Positions 33,247 through 43,062 of a stretch of DNA of 64,000 nucleotides are shown piece by piece (position 1 is the stretch's first letter; the number at the start of each line of letters is the position of its first letter). Source of the DNA: Methylobacterium sp. E-045 (GTDB taxonomy: Bacteria > Pseudomonadota > Alphaproteobacteria > Rhizobiales > Beijerinckiaceae); contig NZ_JAKSYE010000094.1 of assembly GCF_022829685.1 (NCBI RefSeq), positions 62,001 through 126,000 of the forward strand. The letters run 5' to 3'. The notes under the pieces are model-generated. The model was not told the DNA's origin. It saw only the letters and a program-made list of their open reading frames with translations, and made no database searches. The translations under genes were made by a program, and so were the position numbers.

Positions 33247-34545
33247 ATGAACACGGATCTCGAAACCGTCGCGAAAGAGCGCGGCATCAAGTACTTCCTC
33301 GTCTCCTACACGGACCTGTTCGGCACGCAGCGCGCCAAGCTCGTCCCGGCTGCGGCCATCGCCAGCACCTGTCGAAACGGCGCCGGGTTCGCAGGCTTCG
33401 CCACATGGCTCGACATGAGCCCGGCGGATGCCGACCTCCTCGCCGTACCCGATGCCGCCGGTCTGATCCAGCTGCCCTGGAAGCCGGAGGTCGGCTGGCT
33501 GCCCGCCGACCTCGTGATGGGCGGCAAGCCGGTGGAACAGGGGCCACGCAACATCCTCAAGCGCCTGATCGCCGAAGCGGCCCGCGACGGATTGCAGATG
33601 AAGACCGGCGTCGAGTGCGAGTTCTTCCTGATCACGCCGGACGGGTCCGAGCCCGCGGACATGGCCGACCGGCAGATGAAGCCGTGTTACGACCAGTCGG
33701 CCCTGATGCGCCGCTACGACGTGATCACCGAGATCTGCGACGCCATGCTGGACCTCGGCTGGAAGCCGTACCAGAACGACCACGAGGACGCGAACGGACA
33801 GTTCGAGATGAACTGGGACTACGACGACGCTCTCGTCACCGCCGACAGGCACGCCTTCTTCAAGTACATGACCCGCTCGATCGCCGAGAAGCACGGCCTG
33901 CGCGCGACCTTCATGCCCAAGCCCTTCATGGACCTGACCGGCTCCGGCTGCCACGCCCACGTCTCGCTCTGGCGGGGCGAACGCAACATCTTCGCCGATG
34001 CGTCGGACGAGATCGGAATGTCGCGGGAGGGCTATCACTTCATCGGCGGGCTCATTCACTCAGCCGATGCGCTCGCCGCCATCACCAACCCGTGCGTGAA
34101 TTCCTACAAGCGCATTAACGCCCCGCGCACCACATCCGGCGCGACCTGGGCTCCCAACACCGTGACCTATACGGGCAACAACCGCACCCACATGATCCGT
34201 ATCCCCGATGGCGGCCGCTTCGAGTTCCGCCTCGCCGACGGGGCGGCCAATCCCTACCTGCTCCAGGCGGGCCTCCTCGCCGCCGGCCTCGACGGCCTGC
34301 GCAACCGGCGCGATCCGGGCCAGCGCCTCGACATCAACATGTACACGGACGGCCATACGGTGGAGGGCGTCAAGCGTCTGCCGCTCAACATGCTCGACGC
34401 CATGCGGGCGCTCGAGAAATGCGACGTGCTCAACGAGGCCTTGGGCTCGTTCGTGCCGAGCTATCTCAAGCTCAAGACCGAGGAGTGGAACGCCTATTCG
34501 CGTCACCTCACCCAGTGGGAGCGCGACACCACGCTCGACTGCTGA
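33247..34545 (+). CDS. gmaS: Gamma-glutamylmethylamide synthetase
   Basis: A 432-residue glutamine-synthetase-family enzyme of the GlnT/GmaS type. The N-terminal beta-grasp with SYTDLFGTQRAKLVP and the catalytic core GVECEFFLI, DHEDANGQFE and SGCHAHVSLW carry the metal and glutamate ligands; NRTHMIRIPDGGRFEFR contains the arginine finger region. It ligates methylamine to glutamate with ATP in the first step of the NMG pathway. GmaS rather than GlnA is inferred from linkage to mgsABC, 87 bp upstream in the same direction. Confidence 0.93.
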   Translation: MNTDLETVAKERGIKYFLVSYTDLFGTQRAKLVPAAAIASTCRNGAGFAGFATWLDMSPADADLLAVPDAAGLIQLPWKPEVGWLPADLVMGGKPVEQGPRNILKRLIAEAARDGLQMKTGVECEFFLITPDGSEPADMADRQMKPCYDQSALMRRYDVITEICDAMLDLGWKPYQNDHEDANGQFEMNWDYDDALVTADRHAFFKYMTRSIAEKHGLRATFMPKPFMDLTGSGCHAHVSLWRGERNIFADASDEIGMSREGYHFIGGLIHSADALAAITNPCVNSYKRINAPRTTSGATWAPNTVTYTGNNRTHMIRIPDGGRFEFRLADGAANPYLLQAGLLAAGLDGLRNRRDPGQRLDINMYTDGHTVEGVKRLPLNMLDAMRALEKCDVLNEALGSFVPSYLKLKTEEWNAYSRHLTQWERDTTLDC

Positions 34546-34770
34546 AGCCCGGACCGCCCGCCGGTCCCGGCGAAGGAATTCGCACGAGCCGCCCCCGCCC
34601 CCCGCGCGAAAGCGGTTCCCGGCCGGACGGATTCCGGCGGGATCACGCTTGATAAGAACCGCAGTCAAGGACATACCGCTTCCGGTTGCCGGCCCCGAGA
34701 TTTGGGCGCATGAACCGGCTGATCTCGGCTTTTCGGTCCGAAATAGGCGACGGCGGGCGGGAAGAGCTCT

Positions 34771-37524
34771 GTGGACCAGGACGATAGCAGCGCGGGAATC
34801 GAGTCCGATCGTCGTGCAGCCCTCGCGCGCTACGGCATCCTCGATACGGAGGCCGAGGCGGATTTCGACGATATCGTGAAGGCTGCGTCGGCGGCCTGCG
34901 ATATGCCGATCTCCCTGATCTCCCTGCTCGACGGGGACCGGCAATGGTTCAAGGCCGAGACGGGTTTCGGTCAGCGGGAGACCCCGATCTCCTCGTCGAT
35001 CTGTCGCCACGCCGTCCAGGAGCCGGACGCGGTGTTCGTGATTGCCGACACGACCCGCGACGAACGGACCTCCGCGAACCCGTTGGTCACCGGCGACGCG
35101 CATGTGCGCTTCTATGCCGGCGTGCCGCTGCAGACGCCGAAGGGCGTCAACCTCGGCACGCTCTGCGTCCTCGACACCAAACCGAACAGCCTGAGCGCGG
35201 CGCAGAGGCTGATCCTGCAGACGCTGGCCAAGCAGGTGATGGCCCTGCTCGAACTGCGTCGCGCGTTGCAGGACCGGCGCGAGAGCGACCGCCTCAACAA
35301 GGCGATCCTGGAGAGCGCCGTCGATTACGGCATCATCTCCATGGATCTGTCCGGCCGGGTGACGAGCTGGAACACCGGCGCTGAGCGCGTCATCGGCTGG
35401 AACGAGGCCGAGATGCTCGGTGAGCCCGCCCATGTGTTCTTCACGCCCGAGGATATCGAGATCGGCGCGCCCGAGCAGGAGATGGGCGCCGCGCTGCTGC
35501 ACGGGCGGGCCAGCGACGAGCGCTGGCACAGGCGCAAGGACGGGACCCTGTTCTGGGGGCTCGGCGAGATGATGCCGCTGAGGAACGAGGACGGGCATCC
35601 GGAGGGATTCATCAAGATCCTGCGCGACCGCACGGAACAGCGCCTCGCGAACCAGAAGCAGCGGGACGACGCGGAGTTCATGCGCAGCGTCCTCGCCTCG
35701 TCGGCCGATTGCATCAAGGTGATCGACCTCGACAACCGCCTGACCTTCATGAGTGAGGGCGGAATGCGGGTGATGGAGGTGAGCGACTTCAACGCGATCC
35801 AGAACTGTCCCTGGCCGGATTTCTGGCAGAACGAGGGCAATGCCGACGCTCGCGCGGCCCTCGCCGCCGCCAAGGCCGGGGGGACCGGTCATTTCCAGGG
35901 GCAGGCCAACACCATGGCGGGCAATCCCCGCTGGTGGGACGTGCAGGTCACCCCGATCCTCGATGCCGAAGGCCGCCCCGAGCGGCTGCTCTCGGTCTCC
36001 CGCGACATCACCGTCCAGAAGACCGCCGAGCAGCGGATCAGCGCCAGCGAGGCGCGCTGGCGGGGATTGTTCACCAGCATGCAGGAAGGGTTCTTTCTCG
36101 GCGAACTCGTCCGTGATGCGGCCGGGCAGGCCTGCGATTACCGCCTCCTGGAGATCAACCCGGCCTTTGCTAAGCAATCGGGCCTTTCGCAGCAGAGCGT
36201 CGGCCGTACCATTCGAGACTTCGTTCCCGAGATCGACCAGGGGCTGATCGACCGCTATGCAAGCGTGGTCGATACCGGCGAACCGAGCCTGTTCGAGATC
36301 ACCGTGCCCCGCCTCGGTCGGACCTTCGAGGTCCGCGCAGGGCATGAAAGCGGCCAGCGGTTCAGCTGCCTCTTCCTCGACGTCACCGAACGCAAGCAGG
36401 GCGAAACCCGCCGCCTTGCCATCGCAGAGCTCGGCGACCGCCTGCGTGACCTGAGCGACCCGGTGGCGATCGCGTCTGTCGCGGCGGAGATCACGGGCCG
36501 GACCCTGGGACTGTCCCATTCCGGCTACGGAGCCGTGGACCCGGAGCGCGAGACGATCCTCGTCGGTCGGGGGTGGTCGACCCCCGGCCTTCCTCGGCTC
36601 GACGGAACCCGCGAGTTCCGTGACTTCGGCTCGTGTATCGACGTGTTGAAGGCCGGAACGGCTTTTGTGATCGAGGATGCCGCATCGGATCCGCGCACCG
36701 CGTCGGATGCAGCTTCGCTGACCGATATCGGCATCCGTTCGCTCGTCGACCTTCCGGTGATGGAGCACGGACGGGTCGTTGCCGTATTCTACGCGGCCAA
36801 GGACGTTCCGCACGCCTGGACCACCGAAGAGACCGGCTTCATTCGCAACATCGCCGACCGGACGCGCGCCGCCATCGCACGGATCGAGGCCGAGGCGCAG
36901 CAGCGCGTGCTCAACCTCGAACTCAGCCACCGCATGAAGAACATGCTGGCGATGGTGCAATCCATCGCCACCCAGACCATGCGGAACGCTACCGATGTCG
37001 TGAGCGCCAAGGATGTGCTGGCGGGGCGCCTGATCGCGCTGGGCAAGTCCCATGACCTGCTGCTGGGCGGGTCGCTCGGCGATACGCCCTTGAAGACGCT
37101 GATCGAGAGTGCCCTGGAGGCTCACAAGGACAAGCCCGACCGTTTCTCCATTCGCGGACCGGCCCTGAACGTGGGCGCCAAGGCCGCGATGTCGCTGGCC
37201 CTCATCCTCCATGAACTCGCGACCAACGCCGCCAAGTACGGCGCCCTCTCCACCGCGAGAGGCAGCGTCGCCATCGTCTGGGAGATATGCCGGAGCAAGG
37301 GCGACGGCGGCGATCAGGTGCTGATGCGCTGGGTCGAAGCCGGAGGGCCGCCGGTCAGTCCGCCCACCCGCACGGGGTTCGGCACACGGTTGATCGGGCG
37401 GGGCCTCGCCGGCAATTTCGGCGGCGAGGTCTCGCTCGATTATCGCACGGCCGGTGTGGTCTGTACGCTCGAGGCGTCGCTCAAAGGTTTGCAGGCCGTG
37501 GATACGCCGCCCGACTTTCGTTAG
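34771..37524 (+). CDS. Multi-PAS/GAF HWE-family sensor histidine kinase
   Basis: A 917-residue soluble kinase. Approximate layout: GAF (20-165), PAS (175-290), PAS (300-415), PAS (425-540), GAF (545-700), HWE kinase core (710-917). The phosphoacceptor is H720 in LSHRMKNMLA, and the ATPase domain has HELATNAAKYGAL and a VWEI HWE-type motif. No TM helix, so it senses a cytoplasmic cue such as light, redox or a ligand. The GTG start has a GGAAGA site upstream. It points toward the receiver/HWE pair on the other strand and may share the partner at 37591-38049. Confidence 0.88.
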   Translation: MDQDDSSAGIESDRRAALARYGILDTEAEADFDDIVKAASAACDMPISLISLLDGDRQWFKAETGFGQRETPISSSICRHAVQEPDAVFVIADTTRDERTSANPLVTGDAHVRFYAGVPLQTPKGVNLGTLCVLDTKPNSLSAAQRLILQTLAKQVMALLELRRALQDRRESDRLNKAILESAVDYGIISMDLSGRVTSWNTGAERVIGWNEAEMLGEPAHVFFTPEDIEIGAPEQEMGAALLHGRASDERWHRRKDGTLFWGLGEMMPLRNEDGHPEGFIKILRDRTEQRLANQKQRDDAEFMRSVLASSADCIKVIDLDNRLTFMSEGGMRVMEVSDFNAIQNCPWPDFWQNEGNADARAALAAAKAGGTGHFQGQANTMAGNPRWWDVQVTPILDAEGRPERLLSVSRDITVQKTAEQRISASEARWRGLFTSMQEGFFLGELVRDAAGQACDYRLLEINPAFAKQSGLSQQSVGRTIRDFVPEIDQGLIDRYASVVDTGEPSLFEITVPRLGRTFEVRAGHESGQRFSCLFLDVTERKQGETRRLAIAELGDRLRDLSDPVAIASVAAEITGRTLGLSHSGYGAVDPERETILVGRGWSTPGLPRLDGTREFRDFGSCIDVLKAGTAFVIEDAASDPRTASDAASLTDIGIRSLVDLPVMEHGRVVAVFYAAKDVPHAWTTEETGFIRNIADRTRAAIARIEAEAQQRVLNLELSHRMKNMLAMVQSIATQTMRNATDVVSAKDVLAGRLIALGKSHDLLLGGSLGDTPLKTLIESALEAHKDKPDRFSIRGPALNVGAKAAMSLALILHELATNAAKYGALSTARGSVAIVWEICRSKGDGGDQVLMRWVEAGGPPVSPPTRTGFGTRLIGRGLAGNFGGEVSLDYRTAGVVCTLEASLKGLQAVDTPPDFR

Positions 37525-37590
37525 GGACCCGCGAGAACCGGAAGGCCGCTTTCCCGAAAAGCCGACTGCCGGTCAGGCAGGGAGCCGGGT

Positions 37591-38049
37591 TCAATCCGCC
37601 CGGATCTGGGCTACGCCGGAATCCTTGGAATTGAGCGCACAGCCGCAGGTGAACACCCTGGTGCCGCTGTCGGATCCCCGCGAGACCGGCTCGCAGGTGA
37701 GGAGATGCCGGAGCTGCGCCTCCAATTGATCCTTCTGATACGGCTTCTGCATCACCGGCACCGTCCGGTAGGCCGGCTCCAGTCCTGCGGAACCGTAGCC
37801 CGTGGCGAACAGGAACGGAATGCAACGCTCGAACAGCTGATCGGCCACGGGATAGCTGCGCGTCTCGCCGAGATTGACATCGAGGACGGCCACATCGAAA
37901 TCGCCGGCCTGAAGTTGCCGCAACGCCTGGTCGAGGCGCATGGCAACCACGACCTCGCAGCTGAGATCCAGCAGCATGTCCTCGACGAGCATCGCCACCA
38001 GACTTTCGTCCTCCACCAGCAGGACGCGGCGCCCCTCCAGAATGCTCAT
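37591..38049 (-). CDS. Single-domain response regulator
   Basis: A 152-residue receiver with acidic pair E13-D14, phosphoacceptor D57, T83 and K102, and a short C-terminal extension without an output domain. Its ATG overlaps the stop of the HWE kinase gene by 4 nt, so the two are translated together and probably form a phosphorelay. The output is a downstream protein or partner elsewhere. Confidence 0.9.
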   Translation of the reverse strand: MSILEGRRVLLVEDESLVAMLVEDMLLDLSCEVVVAMRLDQALRQLQAGDFDVAVLDVNLGETRSYPVADQLFERCIPFLFATGYGSAGLEPAYRTVPVMQKPYQKDQLEAQLRHLLTCEPVSRGSDSGTRVFTCGCALNSKDSGVAQIRAD

Positions 38050-39155
38050 GAGGCCGAACGCCCCGTCACGATATCCTGTCCATGCCACCCCAGCGCGGTC
38101 AGCGGGATATCCAGTCGGCAGACGAGTCCGGCCGGTGCGAGATCGAGTACGGCACGACCGTCGAATTCCAGCGGCAATTGCCGCTCGATCAGCCGGGAGC
38201 CGAAACCCTTGCGCGCCGGAGGGACCACGTCCGGGCCGCCCGTCTCCGTCCAGGTGAGAGACAGGTGATCGCGTGAGCCGTCGGACGTCAGCGTCCATGT
38301 CACCGCGACCCGGCCTTCGGGAACCGAAAGGGCGCCGTATTTTGCGGCATTGGTCATCAGCTCGTGCAACGCCATCGCCAACGTCACGGCGACCTTGGGA
38401 TGGAGGCGGGTATCCGGACCGGTGATTCTGAACCGCGTCCCGTCGGTCTCCGCGACCGCATGGGGAGCGATCGCCCGCTCGACGACGCCGACGAGGCTGG
38501 CGCTCTCCCAGTTGGATTCCGTCAGGACATTGTGGGCGTTCGACAAGGCCGTGACACGGGCGTCGAACACGGCACGGGCCGGCTGGTCGGCGACGTTGCG
38601 GAAGGTCTGCGTCGCGATCGACTGGACGGTGGCCAGGGTGTTCTTTACCCGGTGGTTCAACTCGTTCGTCAGCAATTTCTGCCGCTCGGCCGCCGCCTTC
38701 TCCTCCGTGATGTCCCGGACCTCGATGATCGTGCCGATGATCTTGGCGGCATCGTCGCGGATGGGGCTTGCGGTAAAGCCGACGGGATAGAAATGCCCGT
38801 CCTTGTGGACGAACACCTCCTCGCCGCGTTCCTGGTTGTTCTCGGGGAAGGCCCGGTCGATGGCGCATTCCTCCAAGGGGAACGGACGGCCATCGGGATA
38901 GGTATGGTGGACGATGTCGTGCAGCGGGCAGTCTCGCGCGAGTACCTCTCCGACGCTGAAGCCCGTGAGCAGTTCGGCCGCGCGGTTCATGTAGACGCAG
39001 TGCTGCCGGTCATCCATCAGGAAGATCGCCACCGACGCGTTGTTGAGCACGGCATTCAGGCGGCGCTCGGTCTCGTGGAGCTGCGACCCGCGGCGCAGGG
39101 TCGGCAGGGACATCGAGGCTTCGGCGGAGGAAACGAGTGGCGGCCGGATCGGCAC
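38046..39155 (-). CDS. PAS-containing HWE-family histidine kinase
   Basis: A 369-residue soluble kinase. The PAS domain (about 30-150) has FLMDDRQHCVYMNRAA and a PAC segment GTIIEVRDIT. The HWE core begins with phosphoacceptor H168 in NELNHRVKNTLA, with HELMTNAAKYGAL and a TWTETGGP motif in the ATPase domain. Starts at GTG 39155 or possibly ATG 39113; neither has a strong ribosome-binding site. Coupled to the receiver gene. The 421 bp upstream (39156-39576) contain no supportable gene. Confidence 0.88.
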   Translation of the reverse strand: MPIRPPLVSSAEASMSLPTLRRGSQLHETERRLNAVLNNASVAIFLMDDRQHCVYMNRAAELLTGFSVGEVLARDCPLHDIVHHTYPDGRPFPLEECAIDRAFPENNQERGEEVFVHKDGHFYPVGFTASPIRDDAAKIIGTIIEVRDITEEKAAAERQKLLTNELNHRVKNTLATVQSIATQTFRNVADQPARAVFDARVTALSNAHNVLTESNWESASLVGVVERAIAPHAVAETDGTRFRITGPDTRLHPKVAVTLAMALHELMTNAAKYGALSVPEGRVAVTWTLTSDGSRDHLSLTWTETGGPDVVPPARKGFGSRLIERQLPLEFDGRAVLDLAPAGLVCRLDIPLTALGWHGQDIVTGRSAS

Positions 39156-39576
39156 GAGGCAGGCTCTCTGCGAGGATGGGCAGGCACCCGGTGGTGCGAT
39201 GCAAGATCTTAGCGGCTTCGATCAGGTCCGGCGAGGAAAGATCGGGCGATCCCCGATATCCTCGAACACCGCCAGGCGAAAGCGTGAGGGGCGAAGGTTT
39301 GTTCCGCGTCACGGACTTCGACGGTTGATCCGGCACCGGATCTGGCGATGGAGCGGGTGCGACGGCGGGACTTTTCCGGGACGTCACAGCGCCGTCGTCC
39401 CGGACGATCGCGTCGCGACGGTTCCACGTGTCTCATTGAGAGTGGGGTCGATGGACGGATCGGCCTCGCAACGCAGGCCGGGTGGGGGTCGCATCCGGAC
39501 GGTCGGACGCCATGCCGCAAGCGGGGATGAGGATTAGACTCTTGATCGGCATGGGATCCGCCCGAGTTCCGGGCAC

Positions 39577-41025
39577 ATGCCAAATTCTCCCGCCCCCCAC
39601 ACGACGATTCCCGACCCATGCACGGTGGTCTGCCTGCATTTCCTTGGGGGAAGCGCTCGGGAATGGGAGCCCGTCGCGGCGTTTCTCGACGGCGTCGCTC
39701 GCGTTGTGGCCCTCGACCTGCCGGGTTTCGGCGATGCGGCCGGCGTATCCGGCTACTCGGTGGAGGCGATGGCGGATCATGTGGCGGCCGGGATCGCCGC
39801 TGCCGATCCCGGCCGCCGCTGGTATCTTGCCGGCCATAGCATGGGTGCGAAGGTCGCCCTGGCCCTCGCCCGGCGCGCCGAGGACGGTGAGCCGGATCTG
39901 GCGGGGCTCGCCGGGTTGGTACTGCTCGGCGGCTCACCGCCGAGCCCCGAGCCGATGTCCGACGACAAGCGGCGGGAGATGATGGAATGGATCTCCGCCG
40001 ATGCGGAGACCCGCCGTCGCAAAGCTGGAGAGTTCATCGACCAGAACACCGGTGCTCCCCTCGGCGAACCGCTTCGGACCCGCGCGGTGGAGGATGTCCT
40101 GCGCGCCGCTCCCGCCGCCTGGACGGCGTGGCTGCGCGACGGCTCCCGCGAGGATTGGAAGCGCCGGATCGGCATCCTGCGCATACCGGCCGTGGTCGTC
40201 GGCGGAACCGAGGATGCCGATCTCGGCACCCCCGCGCTGAAGGCCCTGACCCTTCCCCACTTGGCCCATGGCCGGCTTGTGACCCTGGACGGTGCGGGAC
40301 ATCTCTTGCCCCTGGAGCGGCCGGAGGCCGTTGCCCGCCTCATCGGGGGCTTCGTCTCCGAGGAGCCGTTTCAGAAGTCCGAGGCGCCGACTCTGCCGGA
40401 GCCCTATCGCGCGCTGATCGAATCCGACCGGGTGAACGCACGCCTGCGCGCGGCGCTCCTCGCCCGCGCCGAGCCCGACGACCCGGCTTACCAGCCCGGA
40501 TGTCTCGATTCGGTCGAGCTCGCGCAGCTTCGCGCCGTCGTGGACAGGGTGTTGCCGCAGGACGGACGGGGCCGGATCGATATCGCGGCGCGGATCGAGA
40601 AGCGGCTCGCTGCCGGAACCGGAGACGGATGGCGCTTCGCCATGCTGCCGGCGGATGGCGCTGCCTACCGCGCTGCCCTGCGGACCCTGGATGCCGCTGC
40701 GCGATCCGTCCACGGAATGCGCTTCCTGTCCCTCGACGGCGCCGGTCAGGACGCGGTCCTGGAGGCGGTGGCCGCCGGCGAGCCGGGGTCGCACGAGGTG
40801 CCGGAGGGGGGACTCGATGCCGAGGGGATGACCCTGTGGTTTGAGGATCTGCGCAGCGACGCGGTGCGGCTCTATCTCGCCCACCCCGCCAGCCTCGCCC
40901 GGATCGGGTTTTCCGGGATCGGCGCGGGCGGCGACGATGCGCAAACCCTGCCGGGCTTCCTGCGCGTCGGCATCGCCGACCCGGAACCCTGGGAACCCAC
41001 CGCTCTCGGGGAGACCGGACGATGA
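39577..41025 (+). CDS. Alpha/beta hydrolase fused to a gluconate 2-dehydrogenase subunit 3-like domain
   Basis: A 482-residue protein of two parts. Residues about 15-265 are an alpha/beta hydrolase: oxyanion-loop HFLGGS, nucleophile elbow GHSMG, and a late catalytic His in [11 protein letters not shown]. Residues about 275-480 resemble the small subunit (subunit 3) of membrane-type GMC dehydrogenases, with helical blocks [20 protein letters not shown] and [16 protein letters not shown]. It overlaps the GMC gene by 4 nt. The natural reading is that the C-terminal part pairs with the GMC subunit and the hydrolase releases its substrate, perhaps from an ester or lactone. No Tat signal is seen, so the complex may be cytoplasmic. 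Confidence 0.8.
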   Translation: MPNSPAPHTTIPDPCTVVCLHFLGGSAREWEPVAAFLDGVARVVALDLPGFGDAAGVSGYSVEAMADHVAAGIAAADPGRRWYLAGHSMGAKVALALARRAEDGEPDLAGLAGLVLLGGSPPSPEPMSDDKRREMMEWISADAETRRRKAGEFIDQNTGAPLGEPLRTRAVEDVLRAAPAAWTAWLRDGSREDWKRRIGILRIPAVVVGGTEDADLGTPALKALTLPHLAHGRLVTLDGAGHLLPLERPEAVARLIGGFVSEEPFQKSEAPTLPEPYRALIESDRVNARLRAALLARAEPDDPAYQPGCLDSVELAQLRAVVDRVLPQDGRGRIDIAARIEKRLAAGTGDGWRFAMLPADGAAYRAALRTLDAAARSVHGMRFLSLDGAGQDAVLEAVAAGEPGSHEVPEGGLDAEGMTLWFEDLRSDAVRLYLAHPASLARIGFSGIGAGGDDAQTLPGFLRVGIADPEPWEPTALGETGR

Positions 41026-42572
41026 AGCTCGATGCGATGCGTCGCTACGCAACCACCGACACCGTCGATGTCGTCGTCATCGGCACGGGCGCGGGCGGCG
41101 CGCCGGTGCTCGCCCGCCTCGCGGCGGCCGGGCTGAAGGTCGTCGCCCTGGAGGCGGGGCCGAACTTCGATCCCGCGCGGTTCGCCTTCGACGAGACCCT
41201 CGCCGACGAGATCTACTGGACCGAGGAGCGCCTCAGTGGCGGCTCGACGCCGGAGGCGTTCGGCGCAAACAACAGCGGAACCGGTGTCGGCGGCTCCACC
41301 CTGCATTGGGGCGCGTTCACGCCCCGAGCCGACGAGCGCGACCTGCGCCTCTACTCCGAGACCGGGATGGGGGTGGATTGGCCCCTCGATTACGACGACC
41401 TGCTGCCGTTCTACGAGCGCGTCGAGGCGTTCATCGGCGTGTCCGGCCCCGCCGAGTACCCCTGGGATGCGAGCCGGCGCTATCCGCTCTCCCCGGTCCC
41501 GCGCAACGCGCCGGCGATGGCGATGGCGACGGCCTGCGACCGGCTCGGCCTGCGCACCGCGGACTCGCCAGCGGCGGTGGTCTCCCGCGACTTCCCCCAG
41601 GAAGGCGGTGGCCTGCGCCGGGGCTGCATCAACTGCGGCTATTGCCACCAGGGCTGCCGCAACGGCGCCAAGACCAGCATGGACGTCACCTACCTGCCCC
41701 ATGCCGTCGCCAACGGCGCGGAAATCCGTCCCGATTGCCGGGTGCATGGGCTCGAACGCGACCGCGAGGGCCGGATCACCGCGGTGATCTACCGGCACGA
41801 CGGCGTCGATCATCGCCAGCGTTGCGCGGCGGTCTATCTCTGCGCGGGAGCCGTGGAGACGCCCCGGCTCCTCCTGCATCTCGGGCTCGCCAACGGCAGC
41901 GGTCAGGTCGGCCGCAACTACATGGGCCATGTGGCGACCCAGGTCTGGGGAACGTTCGAGGCCGAGATGCGGATGAACCGGGGCTATCCCTCCTCGCTCA
42001 TCAGCGAGGACATGGTCCGCCCCGAGGATGCGGATTTCGCCGGCGGCTACCTGATGCAGAGTCTGGGCGTCCTGCCCGTCACCTGGGGCAATTCGGTGGC
42101 GCGGGGGCGCGGCCTGTGGGGGCGGGCGCTGACCGAACATCTCCATCGTTACAACCACATGGCGGGCATCGGGATCAACGGCGAGACCCTGCCGTGCGAC
42201 GCCAACGTGCTGAGGCTCGCCGACGAGGTGGACGCGTTCGGGATGCGCAAGGCCCGCATCGATTTCGGCTATTCCTCCAACGAGGACCGGCTGAACGTCC
42301 ATGCGACGCGGACCATGACGGCGATCTGGGAAGCCGCCGGCGCCACCGACATCTGGGTGCTGGAGCGCGTGGCCCACACGATCGGGACGTGCCGGATGGG
42401 CCGGAGCGGCGACAGCGCCGTGGTCGATCCCGAGGGCCGGAGCTTCGAGATCCCGAACCTCTGGATCAGCGACGGCTCGACCTTCCCGAGCTCATTGGCC
42501 GCCAACCCGGCACTGACCATCATGGCCTTGGCCCTGCGCTCGGCCGAGGCGTTCCTCGGCCGTCCCTCTTGA
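41022..42572 (+). CDS. GMC-family oxidoreductase (gluconate/alcohol dehydrogenase large-subunit type)
   Basis: A 516-residue flavoprotein. N-terminal FAD motif [16 protein letters not shown], then the ATG-loop-like [13 protein letters not shown], a cysteine-containing [16 protein letters not shown] block that could hold a metal or Fe-S centre, and the C-terminal [10 protein letters not shown] active-site His and [19 protein letters not shown]. It oxidises an unidentified sugar, polyol or alcohol. The small-subunit-like partner is the C-terminal half of the upstream gene product. The CxxC-x2-C-x3-C pattern ([11 protein letters not shown]) resembles a cluster ligand set. Confidence 0.88.
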   Translation: MKLDAMRRYATTDTVDVVVIGTGAGGAPVLARLAAAGLKVVALEAGPNFDPARFAFDETLADEIYWTEERLSGGSTPEAFGANNSGTGVGGSTLHWGAFTPRADERDLRLYSETGMGVDWPLDYDDLLPFYERVEAFIGVSGPAEYPWDASRRYPLSPVPRNAPAMAMATACDRLGLRTADSPAAVVSRDFPQEGGGLRRGCINCGYCHQGCRNGAKTSMDVTYLPHAVANGAEIRPDCRVHGLERDREGRITAVIYRHDGVDHRQRCAAVYLCAGAVETPRLLLHLGLANGSGQVGRNYMGHVATQVWGTFEAEMRMNRGYPSSLISEDMVRPEDADFAGGYLMQSLGVLPVTWGNSVARGRGLWGRALTEHLHRYNHMAGIGINGETLPCDANVLRLADEVDAFGMRKARIDFGYSSNEDRLNVHATRTMTAIWEAAGATDIWVLERVAHTIGTCRMGRSGDSAVVDPEGRSFEIPNLWISDGSTFPSSLAANPALTIMALALRSAEAFLGRPS

Positions 42573-42642
42573 GGGAATTGGGGGGAACGCGACCGCCATT
42601 CCCCGGTTGGATTCACCGCAACGCGACGAGGTTAAAAGCGCC

Positions 42643-42951
42643 ATGACCACGACGATTTCCACGAAGAATGCCCGCGCGGATTCGCATGGCGCAATCGCCC
42701 TCGCCAAGGGTGAACGGGTCGCCATGCGGATGTGGCGTCACGAGCCGCCGACGGACGACAAGCCGAGCGCCAGCCGTCCCTACGAGACCGTGGGCTACGT
42801 CATCTCGGGCCGGGCGGAACTCGTGCTCGGCGGCGAGACGGTGACCCTGGAGCCCGGCGATTCCTGGCTCGTCCCGGCCGGGGCCGAGCACAGCTACACG
42901 ATCCTCGAAGAGTTCACGGCGGTCGAGGCCACCGCGCCGCCGGCCGCGTAG
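42643..42951 (+). CDS. Small cupin protein
   Basis: A 102-residue single-domain cupin with motif 1 near VGYVISGRAELVLGG and motif 2 PGDSWLVPAGAEHSY. It may bind a metal or a small ligand; no catalytic role can be assigned. The start at ATG 42643 follows a GAGG site. It lies 70 bp after the GMC gene, in the same direction, and may be in its operon. Confidence 0.83.
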   Translation: MTTTISTKNARADSHGAIALAKGERVAMRMWRHEPPTDDKPSASRPYETVGYVISGRAELVLGGETVTLEPGDSWLVPAGAEHSYTILEEFTAVEATAPPAA

Positions 42952-43000
42952 CCTTTCATACCCGCCGAACCCAGCGCGGCGATGTGAGACCAGACATGAG

Positions 43001-43034
43001 AAGGGCCGGATCGATCGCGATCCGGCCCTTTTCG
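43001..43034. terminator. Bidirectional intrinsic terminator
   Basis: A perfect 13-bp stem (43001-43013 with 43018-43030, loop ATCG) is followed by a T-run on the plus strand and preceded by an A-pair plus purines on the other. It sits between the convergent cupin and SDR genes. The best intrinsic terminator in the window. Confidence 0.85.
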
Positions 43035-43062
43035 CTATCCTGTTCTCGAAGGAAGGCCCGCC

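Noticed and set aside
34060..37212. 1050-codon open frame on the minus strand
   Set aside because: Antisense to gmaS and the large HWE kinase, both with full family motifs. It reflects the high GC at third codon positions.
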